Below the pieces are notes generated by a model, which was given only the letters and a program-made list of their open reading frames with translations, did not search any database and was not told the DNA's origin. From a virus, in the IMG/VR virus record IMGVR_UViG_3300046454_000807, positions 1 through 64,000 of that record: a stretch of DNA of 64,000 nt; one strand, given 5' to 3'. The position numbers and the translations under genes were made by a program. Position 1 is the first letter of the stretch. Each line of letters opens with the position of its first letter. Shown here in pieces: positions 8,651 through 16,392 of the stretch.

Positions 8651-8661
8651 ATTAGGCAAGG
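8645..8661 (+). promoter_or_regulatory. TCGTAnATTA promoter motif, leaderless
   Basis: TCGTAAATTAGGCAAGG precedes the ATG at 8662. The hexamer TAAATT (8648-8653) overlaps the portal stop codon TAA and is 8 bases from the ATG. Confidence 0.6.
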
Positions 8662-10071
8662 ATGCCCGCGACGGCCGTGAAACCTACTGTCTTCGAGCGT
8701 GGCGATCACCTGTACATCGTCTCGCCGGTCGCGACCTTCTCGCCAGGCGACGAGGAAATCGAGGAGTTCGCCTTCGCCGACGACCTGCGCAAGCAGGCTC
8801 CCAGCACCGCGATCAAGTGGCTCCAGGGACAGTACGTCGAGGCCGACCATCCGAATCTGAACGGTCAGGTCTGGACCTCGGGCGAGCTGGCGATCAAGTC
8901 GCTGACCCCGATGTTCATGCCGGTGACGGTGATGCACGACAAGCGCTCCGCCGTCGGCCTGATCGCCGACACTCGGCTGTTGGTACCTGAGAAAGATGGC
9001 GTCCCGCGCTCCCGGATCGACAACACTCTGGCGATCTGGGCACACCGTTTCCCCGAGGTCGCCGAAGAGATCGACGCCAACTACGAGCAGGGAACGCTGA
9101 TGCAGTCGATGGAGGCCGTGTCGCCTTTCTACGACTGCGCGACCTGCGGTAAGACCTTCCACAAGTTGCCCGACGGCGCGGAGCGTGCGAACTGGTGTGA
9201 CCACCTGATCGAGGGTGCCGGATTGGGCGCTCGTATATTACGCAACGTCGTCTTCACGGGAACCGGATTGATATTCGGGACTCGGGGCAAAGAGGGTGCA
9301 AACCCCAACGCCCATCTCGACGTTTTTCAAGATGAGGTAGCCGAGTTTCACGAAAGAGCACACCGCGACGCGGGCCGCTCAACCGGAACCACAAGAAGCG
9401 ACAAACCAAAGCGGAGGAGCAAGAAGCGAATGTCCGAGATCGAGATCAACGCTGAGGAGTACGCAGAGCTGAAGGCGCGACCCACGAAGGCGGACTTCGA
9501 GACCGCCGAGAAGCGGGCCAAGACCGCCGAGGACGAGCTTGCGGAGTCCAAGCGGAAGGTCGAGAGCGCCGAGGCCGCCCAGAAGAAGGCGGAGGAAGAG
9601 CGCGACGAGAAGGACAAAGAGCTGAAGAAGGCCGAGGAGGCCCAGGCGCAGGCGACGCTGCGCGACGAGCGGATCGGCAAGCTGGGTGATGGCTTCATGG
9701 CCAAGCTCGGCGAGACCACGCGGTCGAACCTCAAAGAGGACGCCGGCAGCATGGAGGACGAGGCGTGGGAGAAGCGTCTGTCCGAAGTCGAGGAGCTTTC
9801 TTCCACCAAGCGGGACGCCAAACTCGACCCGAAAAAGGGCGGGGGCGGCAAACCAGAGCCGTCGAAGAACGGCAACGGTGGTGGCGATGGTGGTAGTACC
9901 GAGGCCGCTTCGACCGAGGAGGACGAGTTCTCGGTCGAGGAGCTGGCGGAGTCGATCGCTGGCGGCGGTAGCGACGGGAGTGGCGACGGAGGCGGTATGC
10001 CCTCGTCCCACCAGCGTCGATCTCTCGCGAGGGGGCTGGTCGGTTCCGGCTCCAAGCCCAAGGACGAGTAA
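8662..10071 (+). CDS. capsid maturation protease fused to scaffold
   Basis: A 469-residue two-part protein. The N-terminal ~230 residues resemble phage prohead proteases: a candidate catalytic His in EADHPNLNG (H63), the VMHD strand, and a candidate Ser in LMQSMEAVSP (S149). A CATC...WCDH cluster (C159, C162, C179, H181) looks like a zinc-binding insertion. The C-terminal half is a charged coiled coil (KAKTAEDELAESK, then EEERDEKDKELKKAEE) with Gly-rich linkers, typical of scaffolds. Such proteins guide capsid assembly and are then digested. A separate internal start at 9430 is described in its own entry. Confidence 0.8.
   Translation: MPATAVKPTVFERGDHLYIVSPVATFSPGDEEIEEFAFADDLRKQAPSTAIKWLQGQYVEADHPNLNGQVWTSGELAIKSLTPMFMPVTVMHDKRSAVGLIADTRLLVPEKDGVPRSRIDNTLAIWAHRFPEVAEEIDANYEQGTLMQSMEAVSPFYDCATCGKTFHKLPDGAERANWCDHLIEGAGLGARILRNVVFTGTGLIFGTRGKEGANPNAHLDVFQDEVAEFHERAHRDAGRSTGTTRSDKPKRRSKKRMSEIEINAEEYAELKARPTKADFETAEKRAKTAEDELAESKRKVESAEAAQKKAEEERDEKDKELKKAEEAQAQATLRDERIGKLGDGFMAKLGETTRSNLKEDAGSMEDEAWEKRLSEVEELSSTKRDAKLDPKKGGGGKPEPSKNGNGGGDGGSTEAASTEEDEFSVEELAESIAGGGSDGSGDGGGMPSSHQRRSLARGLVGSGSKPKDE
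9230..9246 (+). promoter_or_regulatory. internal copy of the TCGTAnATTA motif
   Basis: CTCGTATATTACGCAACG (9230-9247) lies inside the protease-scaffold gene, about 190 bases before the internal ATG 9430. It matches the copy at 14774 in all but one base over 18. It also encodes part of the protein (ARILRN), so coincidence is possible. Confidence 0.4.
9430..10071 (+). CDS. nested scaffold product (internal in-frame start)
   Basis: An in-frame ATG at codon 257 of the protease-scaffold gene begins MSEIEINAEEYAELK, exactly where the coiled-coil scaffold starts. GGAGGA at 9414-9419 is a strong ribosome binding site 10 bases upstream, which is unusual inside a gene. The product would be a 213-residue free scaffold, as known for lambda Nu3 inside gene C. 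A promoter-like motif at 9230 lies upstream. Whether it is made is an inference. Confidence 0.5.
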   Translation: MSEIEINAEEYAELKARPTKADFETAEKRAKTAEDELAESKRKVESAEAAQKKAEEERDEKDKELKKAEEAQAQATLRDERIGKLGDGFMAKLGETTRSNLKEDAGSMEDEAWEKRLSEVEELSSTKRDAKLDPKKGGGGKPEPSKNGNGGGDGGSTEAASTEEDEFSVEELAESIAGGGSDGSGDGGGMPSSHQRRSLARGLVGSGSKPKDE

Positions 10072-10090
10072 GCAAGGAGAACCCTGAAAC

Positions 10091-10666
10091 ATGTCTTTCT
10101 TCGACGATCCCGCTGGGCCTTTCGAGCTTACCTCGGTCAAAGACCTTCCCAACGCTCAGGTCGCCTACCCCGGCGAGCGCTGGTCCAACCGCAAGGCTTC
10201 CGGCGCGATCACGCCGGGTGAACCCGTCGTGCCGCTCGCCTCCGGGTCGAGCCCGACCGGGACCCTCGTGATGCGCCCCGTGAAAAACGGGGACGCCGCC
10301 ACCCAACTCGCTCTGGCCACTCGGGTCATCGACATCCCGGACCCCAACCAGGGTCCGACCTCGCTGAGCCCGAACGCGGTGCGCAATCAGGATATTCCGA
10401 ACAAAGAATACCTGCTCGCGCACTACAGCGGCGTCTTCATCATGACGCTGGTCGCGCCGGACACCTACGCGCCCGGCGAACTGATCGGGTGGGACCTCAA
10501 TGGCGCCCGGCCGGTGGGCAAGGCCACTACCCACGAAGGGTCGTGGACCAAGAACGCCAATGCCGACATCAAATCGGTCTTCGAAGTGATGGACTGGCAG
10601 GAGGTCAATTCGTCAACCCACGAGGGCATCCTGACCGTCAGGTTCGCCGGCAGGAACCAGTTCTAA
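10091..10666 (+). CDS. capsid decoration or head-stabilising protein
   Basis: A 191-residue beta-rich protein directly before the major capsid gene, with AAGGAGAA upstream of its ATG. The segment GERWSNRKASGAITPGEPVV recalls small phage head proteins of the DUF2190/decoration type, in which Gly-Pro turns define a beta-barrel. Decoration proteins bind the capsid surface and stabilise it against DNA pressure. The role is inferred from position and fold impression. Confidence 0.6.
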   Translation: MSFFDDPAGPFELTSVKDLPNAQVAYPGERWSNRKASGAITPGEPVVPLASGSSPTGTLVMRPVKNGDAATQLALATRVIDIPDPNQGPTSLSPNAVRNQDIPNKEYLLAHYSGVFIMTLVAPDTYAPGELIGWDLNGARPVGKATTHEGSWTKNANADIKSVFEVMDWQEVNSSTHEGILTVRFAGRNQF

Positions 10667-10693
10667 CCCGAGAGACCAGGAGACCGAAAACAC

Positions 10694-11632
10694 ATGGACC
10701 GTCGAATTTTCAATCTGCTGGACCGGGTACAGCGCGAGGAGGATGCTGCACGTCAGGAGGAGCTGAAAGAGCAGACCAACGAGCTGCTCGGCCAGCACTT
10801 CAAACGGCATCCCGACGAGCTGGAGGAGTTCGCCTACGACATCGTGGCGCTCATCTGGGCCGACACGATGGCCGAGGACCTCGTTCCGCAGATCATCGAC
10901 GTGAAGACCATTGGTCTCGCCGAAGTGGACTACATCGAAGAGGACCTGCGCGGCGGCCGTGCCTACTGGCAGGGCAAGGGCGGCCAGATTCTCAGCTCGA
11001 TCATCCGCTCGGAGCGAACCTTCATGCCCCGCGAGGAGATGGCGACCGCCCTGGACATGCACCAGGACGAGATCGAGACCAACTTCTGGGGCAGCTTCGA
11101 CAAGTTCGTCTCCCAGCTCCAGGAGAAGCTCCAGCAGCTCCCGACGACGCGCCTGATCGAACTGGTCCAGGCCGCGATCTCGGGCGGTAGCTTCTTCGGC
11201 AAATTCGCCGTCAGCTCGCTGACCGCCGCCCAGGTGGACGCGATTATCGAACCCGTCGCGATCCGGTCCAAGGGCCAGGTCTCGATCCTCGGGACGAAGA
11301 CCGCGGTGCGCCTCCTGGCCAACGTCGGGATGGAATTCTCGAACGAAGTCAAGACGCGCATCTTCGACACCGGCCAGATCGGCGTCTACAAGGGCTACCC
11401 GGTGGTCCAGGTGCAGAACTTCGAAAACTTCGAGGGCCGGTTTGTGCTGCCGAACGACGAGCTGTGGTTCGTCGGTCGCAACGCCGGGCGTCTCACCTAC
11501 TACGGTGCGGACCCCAAGGTGCAGCAGCGCCGGCTGGCCAGCTTCTACACCCGGTGGGAAACCGCTCGGGACGCCGGGATGTTCTTGGCGCCGCTCTCGC
11601 GGGGTCGCATCGGGCGCATCGTCCTCACGTAG
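10694..11632 (+). CDS. major capsid protein
   Basis: A 312-residue protein after the scaffold and decoration genes, with AGGAG before the ATG. It has a helical N-terminal arm (LDRVQREEDAARQEELKEQ), an E-loop-like region (YIEEDLRGGRAYWQGKGGQI), a long spine-like helix pair and a C-terminal beta part (WFVGRNAGRLTYYGADPK). Size and order fit an HK97-fold capsid subunit without a fused protease. No competing candidate exists in the window. Confidence 0.85.
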   Translation: MDRRIFNLLDRVQREEDAARQEELKEQTNELLGQHFKRHPDELEEFAYDIVALIWADTMAEDLVPQIIDVKTIGLAEVDYIEEDLRGGRAYWQGKGGQILSSIIRSERTFMPREEMATALDMHQDEIETNFWGSFDKFVSQLQEKLQQLPTTRLIELVQAAISGGSFFGKFAVSSLTAAQVDAIIEPVAIRSKGQVSILGTKTAVRLLANVGMEFSNEVKTRIFDTGQIGVYKGYPVVQVQNFENFEGRFVLPNDELWFVGRNAGRLTYYGADPKVQQRRLASFYTRWETARDAGMFLAPLSRGRIGRIVLT

Positions 11633-11671
11633 CCGGCGGTCGTCGGCTCAGGCACAGCGAAGGAGACAGGC

Positions 11672-12142
11672 ATGGCGGAGGTCAAGAGCAAGTTCCAGAA
11701 CACGTCCGGGGGAGTCGTCGGCGCGGTCGTACTCGACCACGAGGACAAACCCAAGGGCGCGGCCATCGGGCCGAAGGGCACGATCTGGCTCTCCGAGAAG
11801 GAGCAGGTGCTTACCGCCAATGCCCCCCGCAACGACAAGGACAATCCCTTCGCCAACGGCGACCTCAGCCTGTTGGTGCGTTCCTCGGAGATGGCCGCGG
11901 CCCGGCCGATCGGCGATCTCCAGGAGCCGCAGGACGCCGCTCCCGAGGAGGAGCCGGTCGCTCCCGAGTCCGACTCCGAGGACGAGGAGCAGGTCGAAGA
12001 GGAGGCGCCTCCGACGCCTCAGCCGCCCCCTCCCAGCGAAGAGATCGGTGAGCCCGACACACCGCCGGATGGCTTCCGTGAGACCGAGCGCTCGCCGCAG
12101 CCGCCGCCCGAGCCACCGCTGCCCAGTCCTCCCGCCGACTAG
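11672..12142 (+). CDS. head-associated protein with acidic Pro-rich tail
   Basis: A 156-residue protein with GAAGGAGA before its ATG. The first ~75 residues form a compact beta domain (GGVVGAVVLDHEDKPKGAAI, then GTIWLSEKEQVL), followed by a disordered acidic and proline-rich tail (EEEPVAPESDSEDEEQVEEE, PQPPPPSEE). Small beta-domain proteins with acidic tails between capsid and connector genes are common in actinophages. Its exact role is not known; surface decoration is possible. Confidence 0.6.
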   Translation: MAEVKSKFQNTSGGVVGAVVLDHEDKPKGAAIGPKGTIWLSEKEQVLTANAPRNDKDNPFANGDLSLLVRSSEMAAARPIGDLQEPQDAAPEEEPVAPESDSEDEEQVEEEAPPTPQPPPPSEEIGEPDTPPDGFRETERSPQPPPEPPLPSPPAD

Positions 12143-12143
12143 C

Positions 12144-12160
12144 CTCGTAGGATCGGTGGC
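12144..12160 (+). promoter_or_regulatory. leaderless promoter candidate (TAGGAT)
   Basis: CTCGTAGGATCGGTGGC precedes the ATG at 12161. The hexamer TAGGAT (12148-12153) is 7 bases from the ATG, the same spacing as the TCGTAnATTA copies, and CTCGTA is shared, but the ATTA part is not kept. Confidence 0.4.
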
Positions 12161-12745
12161 ATGAGCAACGTCACCGACCAGCGCGACACTCGGACCCTGA
12201 TACCTCGGCTCCGCCGCGCGATCGAAGGACCGACCGGCACCGGCTCGTCGCTGAGCGATGACCAGATCAACGCGATTGGCGCCGACGCGATCGGGGCGAT
12301 CATCCTCTACTCCAACTCGCTCTTCGGCTCTGAACTCCAGGTCTCCGAACGCGATCCGAAATACATGGCGCCGGTGGCCTGGCTCACCGATCCGGCACTC
12401 AGCGAGCCGCAGGCGACGGCGATCGTCTCCCAAGCCGCGCTCGACTACTGGTTCATGCAGCTTTCCTCGGTGGACGGCGGCGGCAAAGTCCTTGAGACCA
12501 TCGCCGACGAGTCCACCAACTGGAGCTGGGAGATCAGCCCTCAGAGCCTGGTCGAGCGGCTGCGTCAGCTCCGTGCCGACCGCGACGCTGCACTCGAAGC
12601 GCTCCAGCGCGACGGCGAGGCGCTCGACGCGAGCTACACGTCCTACATTGGCGTCCGCGACAACTGGACCTCCCGTCTGATCGAGCCCTGGGTTGAACAC
12701 GGCGGAGTCGCCCAAGGCGGCCTCAACCCGCTCGAATTCGTCTAG
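12161..12745 (+). CDS. head-tail connector (adaptor) protein
   Basis: A 194-residue mainly helical protein after the head genes, in the place of the adaptor that docks under the portal. It has predicted helices in DDQINAIGADAIGAIILYSN and QATAIVSQAALDYWFMQ and a long helix around SLVERLRQLRADRDAALEAL. Adaptors form a dodecameric ring linking portal and tail. No direct motif proves this; gene order and helical content support it. Confidence 0.6.
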   Translation: MSNVTDQRDTRTLIPRLRRAIEGPTGTGSSLSDDQINAIGADAIGAIILYSNSLFGSELQVSERDPKYMAPVAWLTDPALSEPQATAIVSQAALDYWFMQLSSVDGGGKVLETIADESTNWSWEISPQSLVERLRQLRADRDAALEALQRDGEALDASYTSYIGVRDNWTSRLIEPWVEHGGVAQGGLNPLEFV

Positions 12746-12750
12746 TGGGC

Positions 12751-12849
12751 ATGGTCAAGGTCCCCTGCTTCGACTGCGACCAGGCTGGCTGCGAAAAGTG
12801 CGGCGGCTCCGGCTACCTACTGAAGAAGGTGCCCGATGCCAAGTCCTGA
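12751..12849 (+). CDS. tiny zinc-ribbon protein
   Basis: A 32-residue open frame from ATG 12751 to TGA 12847-12849: MVKVPCFDCDQAGCEKCGGS then GYLLKKVPDAKS. It contains CxxC-x4-CxxCGGSGY, the classic DnaJ-type zinc-binding repeat, occupying nearly the whole protein. It fits between the adaptor and the next connector gene, overlapping the latter by 14 bases. Coding is supported by the motif rather than length. Function unknown; such microribbons occur in actinophage head-tail regions. Confidence 0.55.
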   Translation: MVKVPCFDCDQAGCEKCGGSGYLLKKVPDAKS

Positions 12850-13273
12850 CCTGGAAGGCTACAAGAACGCGCAGGCGCGGCTGCGGGCGCAGTTCGGCCA
12901 GGACGTGCCCTTCTTCACGCCGACGCCGACCACGTGGCCAGGAGGCATCCCTACGGACGAAGCTGGCGTGCCCCTGGACCCCGAAGTGCAGCCGCTCGCC
13001 TCGGGGTTCGCCAGCGGCGTGCTGCGCTGCAACGTCGTCTCGAAGCCGATCCTGCGCACCCTGGAGGTCCCGGCGACCGATGCCCCGATGGGCCTCAAGG
13101 ACCGGAGCAAGCTGGTCCTGCTGGCCGGCTACGACGAGTTCGTGGCCGCCGGCGTCTCGGGGGCGACCTTCGTGGAAGTCTACGGCGCGAAGTATAAGAT
13201 CGAGGCGATGCTGAACGATCAAGTCGGCAACGGACCTACCCAACGCAAGCTGATCTTCCTGGAGAAAATGTAA
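12836..13273 (+). CDS. head-tail connector / stopper-like protein
   Basis: A 145-residue protein with an N-terminal helix (GYKNAQARLRAQFGQ), a Pro/Thr-rich loop and a beta-rich core (RCNVVSKPILRT, SKLVLLAGYDEFV, TFVEVYGAKYKIEAML), fitting the small beta-barrel stopper/head-closure proteins (gp16-like) that follow adaptors. The TAATG junction couples it to the next gene. The role is inferred from order. Confidence 0.6.
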   Translation: MPSPDLEGYKNAQARLRAQFGQDVPFFTPTPTTWPGGIPTDEAGVPLDPEVQPLASGFASGVLRCNVVSKPILRTLEVPATDAPMGLKDRSKLVLLAGYDEFVAAGVSGATFVEVYGAKYKIEAMLNDQVGNGPTQRKLIFLEKM

Positions 13274-13764
13274 TGGCTCTCACGCGCGAGGATTTCGTCA
13301 CACAGTCCGTTGACAGGTACCTGCGGGAAGTGCTGTTTGAACGGCACTCCTACGACCCGGCGATGATCGAGCTGCTGGCGGCCTTCCCACACGACCGCTT
13401 CGACGGGCCGATCGACAAGAACTACGTCGCCGTCGGCTTCAACTTCGACGACGGCGGCCACCAGGGAGAGATGGGCTCAAACCTCAAACATCGGCTCTAC
13501 ACCATCGAGTTCTTCATTATCGGGAAAAGCAACACCTGGGCGAAAAACCTCGCGCACGCTGTGAAGTTTGCGCTGGAGAGTGACGGAACCATTCCCTTGG
13601 TAGATGTCACGCAGCCGTCGAAGCCTGTGATCGACGCACTGGTTGTGGCGTCGGTCTCGGCGGAGCACCAGCCGATCAGCCAGCCCGAGCCGTGGCAGGA
13701 GAACATCTGGACCTGTCACCTGCGCGTCGAAGACACCTACGACGCCGGCGCCGCAATCAGCTAG
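13273..13764 (+). CDS. tail terminator-like protein
   Basis: A 163-residue alpha/beta protein starting at the TAATG junction. It has an N-terminal helix (VDRYLREVLFERHSY), strands around KHRLYTIEFFIIGKSNTWAK and a helix (LAHAVKFALES), then paired strands at the end (ENIWTCHLRVEDTYD). This fits tail terminator / tail completion proteins that cap the tail tube. Assignment by order and fold impression. The 288 bases after it contain no convincing gene; they carry an isolated TAGGTT hexamer at 13942. Confidence 0.6.
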   Translation: MALTREDFVTQSVDRYLREVLFERHSYDPAMIELLAAFPHDRFDGPIDKNYVAVGFNFDDGGHQGEMGSNLKHRLYTIEFFIIGKSNTWAKNLAHAVKFALESDGTIPLVDVTQPSKPVIDALVVASVSAEHQPISQPEPWQENIWTCHLRVEDTYDAGAAIS

Positions 13765-14040
13765 GCTCGCCCCGTCCCAGCGCGGCCGGACCCGCTTGTC
13801 ACCGCACTTCCGTCGCCCATCCGGCTCCCAGGCTAAGTGGAGTACCCGCCCGGCTGCCATCCGGGGACCTTCGTCTTCCGACGACGCTCTTCTCGGCCGA
13901 TCTAGGCGGCCAGGGCATCTGAGCTACGGGCACACGAGGGCTAGGTTGCTGGTCCTGGCTCGATCGGGTTGAGCCCGCCAGATGACGCTTCGAGTCGAGT
14001 ATCCCGGCTCTTGCCCAGCTACACCATCGCCCGCGGCGGA

Positions 14041-14052
14041 TACTATCGCTTC
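14041..14052 (+). promoter_or_regulatory. leaderless promoter candidate (TACTAT)
   Basis: TACTAT (14041-14046) lies 6 bases before the ATG at 14053. It helps choose this start over upstream in-frame TTG codons. Confidence 0.4.
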
Positions 14053-14742
14053 ATGGCCGAACTCGGCTCGGGCTACGAGGACCGCGAGCAGGCATCCTTC
14101 TTCTCCCTGCTCCCGACCCCGCCGGCGTTGCTCGGCGGCCTGGAGCTGCTCAGCGAGGCGTCGGTGCTGGCGGCGCGGCTTGGCGACGACGCGCAGGCTA
14201 TCGCGATCGACGGCATAATCGGCTCTGTAGAGCGGAATGTGGGCGAGATCGGCGTCGAGACGGTGAAAGTCGCCGACCGCGCGATCATCGACCGCATTCG
14301 CATTACGCGCGTCCGCCCCGATGCTGGCTCGCTCGGTGCAGTGCGGCCGAAGCGGCTAGAGGAAGGCATCCACAGCGAGGTCCTCGGGCTCGGCGCCGTC
14401 GGGATCGCCTCGATCGACGAACTGGAAACGGTCGTCGGCACCGACGGGCGCCCATTCTGGCGGGCACAGGAGTACGGCTCGACCCACAACGTCGGCCGGG
14501 TGGTAATCGGCATCTTCCAGCCCGGTGGTGCGATGCCGGACCAGCAGGACTTCCGCAAGCACCCGATCTTCCAAGTGGGCGGTGAGGGCGCCGGCGCGAT
14601 GCACATCCAGCGCCCGATCCCGGCCCGTCACTTCCTACGCGACGGCGCTGCGATGGGCGCGCTCTATCGCGAGCGTGCCTTCCGGGATGCCGAAATCGGT
14701 GCCATCACCGACATCAAAGCCGTCCGCGCCTCCCTGGTCTAG
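14053..14742 (+). CDS. gp10-like head-tail / minor tail protein
   Basis: A 229-residue protein; the ATG at 14053 is chosen because it follows a -10-like hexamer, while upstream extension reads as low-complexity. It has helices in the first half (LGGLELLSEASVLAARLGD) and a segment RAQEYGSTHNVGRVVIG followed by FQVGG, which resembles the conserved YG...... HPaf motif of HK97 gp10-type proteins. It ends in a helix (MGALYRERAFRDAEIGAI). Those proteins act in head-tail joining or tail completion. Probably a virion protein. Confidence 0.6.
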   Translation: MAELGSGYEDREQASFFSLLPTPPALLGGLELLSEASVLAARLGDDAQAIAIDGIIGSVERNVGEIGVETVKVADRAIIDRIRITRVRPDAGSLGAVRPKRLEEGIHSEVLGLGAVGIASIDELETVVGTDGRPFWRAQEYGSTHNVGRVVIGIFQPGGAMPDQQDFRKHPIFQVGGEGAGAMHIQRPIPARHFLRDGAAMGALYRERAFRDAEIGAITDIKAVRASLV

Positions 14743-14773
14743 AGCCGAAAACCAGGGGCGTTCCGTCCGGCCG

Positions 14774-14790
14774 CTCGTATATTAAGCAAC
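14774..14790 (+). promoter_or_regulatory. TCGTAnATTA promoter motif
   Basis: CTCGTATATTAAGCAAC with TATATT at 14778-14783, the best -10 match of the set. It lies before the small gene at 14855 and the tail tube gene. Unlike the other copies it is not directly at an ATG; an in-frame TTG at 14795 is 11 bases downstream. Confidence 0.6.
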
Positions 14791-14854
14791 GGCTTTGGCG
14801 GAGACAGGCAACGGCAGCCGTACTGCGTATATCCATAAGCGCAAGGGTCGATAC

Positions 14855-15067
14855 ATGGCTCAGACGCTGGAGTGGTTCGAGGAACACATCGAGCCGCTGG
14901 TTCCCAGCGAGGAGGCCAAGGAGTTCAAGGCTCTTGTCCGGCGAAAGATGAATGCCTTGGCGACTGACGCAGCGGAGCTACTGGAGTTAGGCAATGACAT
15001 GGTGAAGAACGAGCTGGCCCAGGACATAGATGACCGTCTATTCCCTGACGGACGGCGAAAGGGGTAG
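14855..15067 (+). CDS. small helical protein before the tail tube gene
   Basis: A 70-residue acidic helical protein starting at ATG 14855, with AAGGG 7 bases upstream; an in-frame TTG at 14795 would add 20 residues. The sequence (LEWFEEHIEPLVPSEEAKEF, MNALATDAAELLELG) is amphipathic. No family recognised. It is the first gene after the 14774 promoter and ends 3 bases before the tail tube start. Confidence 0.6.
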   Translation: MAQTLEWFEEHIEPLVPSEEAKEFKALVRRKMNALATDAAELLELGNDMVKNELAQDIDDRLFPDGRRKG

Positions 15068-15070
15068 ACG

Positions 15071-16303
15071 ATGAGCATCCTCGCGGGAGACATCCTTCAC
15101 GTCGGCGGCCAGAACGTCATCGACCGAATCCAGCAGGCAGGACTGGGTAACGTCAACCTCCCCGTCGAAACGATCCGCGAGTGCGGGAACCGCGAAGTCG
15201 TAGACAAGATTCCGCAGGAGCCCGACTTCACCTTCACCCTCCAGAGCTTCAACGTCGGCACCGAACTCATGGCCTTCCTCACCGGGAAATCCGGCGCCCA
15301 GGCGTCGGGTTCCTTCCCCGGTTCGAGCGATCCCGAAGGCACCGAGTACAACTGGCTCGACTGCGGGTTCGTCAACATCGCCTCGCCGTGGAAGAACGGC
15401 GCGACGGGCTCCGCCGGCGTCGTCGAGGCCGGGTTCCTGATCCCCGGCTTCTACCCGACGCGCTACACCCTCAACTTCGGAGTCACCGACAACGCTCAGC
15501 AGCAGGTCGAGCTGTCCGGTGGCTCCTACTACTTCGCCGAAGCCGCGCCGCGGGAGGAGAAGTTCGAAGGCAACGGCGCCACCAAAGGCTTCGAAACGAC
15601 CGACGTGACGGTCCACTACCGCAAGGGCGGCGCCGAAGGCACCACCTTCCGCGACGTATTCGGCGTGCTGGTCAACGGCCAGCTCCAGGTCGAAGGGACC
15701 GACTTCACGGTCACCGGCGGCAACGGCACCAAAGCGAAAGTCGAATTCACGGAAGCGCCGGCGAACAAAGCCGACATCCGCGTCGCCTACTTCACGTCGG
15801 CCGCCAAAAGCTACCCGCAGAACGTCCACGCCTCGACGCAGGTCCTGCCGGGCGCTGTCCGCGGTCGCAACATCGTCATCGAAATCAACGAAAAACGAGT
15901 CGGTGGCGGTCAGACCTTCACGCTGGAGGCTACGGTCGAAGGCGAAGTCGAGCGCGAGATGGGCACCGAAGACATCGTGGCCTACATCGTCAAAGGCACC
16001 GATGTCAACGGCACCTTCACGGTGCGGCCCAAGAACCGCGCGGAGTTCTTCAACATCCTTCACGAAATCACCGGGGTCAGCAAATCCGAGGTCTTCGGCT
16101 GGTTCAACGAACACACGGTTCAGCTCGACGTGCTGATCCAGAACCCGAAGAACCCGGCCAAAATCCTGAAGACGGTGAGGGTGAAAGACGCGAAGTTCCA
16201 GCCTCCGGGTCAGCAGGCCCAGGTCAACTCGGCGACGGACTTCGCGATCAACTACAGCTCCATCAACGGGACCTTCTCGGAGTTCAAGGGAGAAGCGCCC
16301 TAA
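15071..16303 (+). CDS. major tail tube protein
   Basis: A 410-residue beta-rich protein in the position of the tail tube gene, before the chaperones and tape measure. The outer parts have tail-tube-like strands (FTFTLQSFNVGTELMAFLTG near residue 60; ATDFAINYSSINGTFSEF at the end). The middle (about 160-270) has a repeat-like insertion of extra strands (FRDVFGVLVNGQLQVEG), perhaps a surface domain displayed along the tail. Tail tube proteins polymerise around the tape measure. Longer than minimal tube proteins, consistent with an added domain. Confidence 0.75.
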   Translation: MSILAGDILHVGGQNVIDRIQQAGLGNVNLPVETIRECGNREVVDKIPQEPDFTFTLQSFNVGTELMAFLTGKSGAQASGSFPGSSDPEGTEYNWLDCGFVNIASPWKNGATGSAGVVEAGFLIPGFYPTRYTLNFGVTDNAQQQVELSGGSYYFAEAAPREEKFEGNGATKGFETTDVTVHYRKGGAEGTTFRDVFGVLVNGQLQVEGTDFTVTGGNGTKAKVEFTEAPANKADIRVAYFTSAAKSYPQNVHASTQVLPGAVRGRNIVIEINEKRVGGGQTFTLEATVEGEVEREMGTEDIVAYIVKGTDVNGTFTVRPKNRAEFFNILHEITGVSKSEVFGWFNEHTVQLDVLIQNPKNPAKILKTVRVKDAKFQPPGQQAQVNSATDFAINYSSINGTFSEFKGEAP

Positions 16304-16392
16304 GACATCCGCGGCCTAGCCGCACACATACGGACTCGGCGCCCGAAAGGGCTGGCACAGGCAAAGCGGGCTCACGCCCCCAAGGAAAGGAA

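Noticed and set aside
7598-8659. Long leftward open frame (353 codons) opposite the portal gene
   Set aside because: Low-complexity Arg/Leu/Val composition typical of the antisense frame of a GC-rich gene; the portal frame has domain logic.
13942-14020. Possible tRNA (TAGGTT start, CTTCGAGTCGAG loop-like sequence)
   Set aside because: No cloverleaf with acceptor stem pairing or CCA-compatible end could be drawn.
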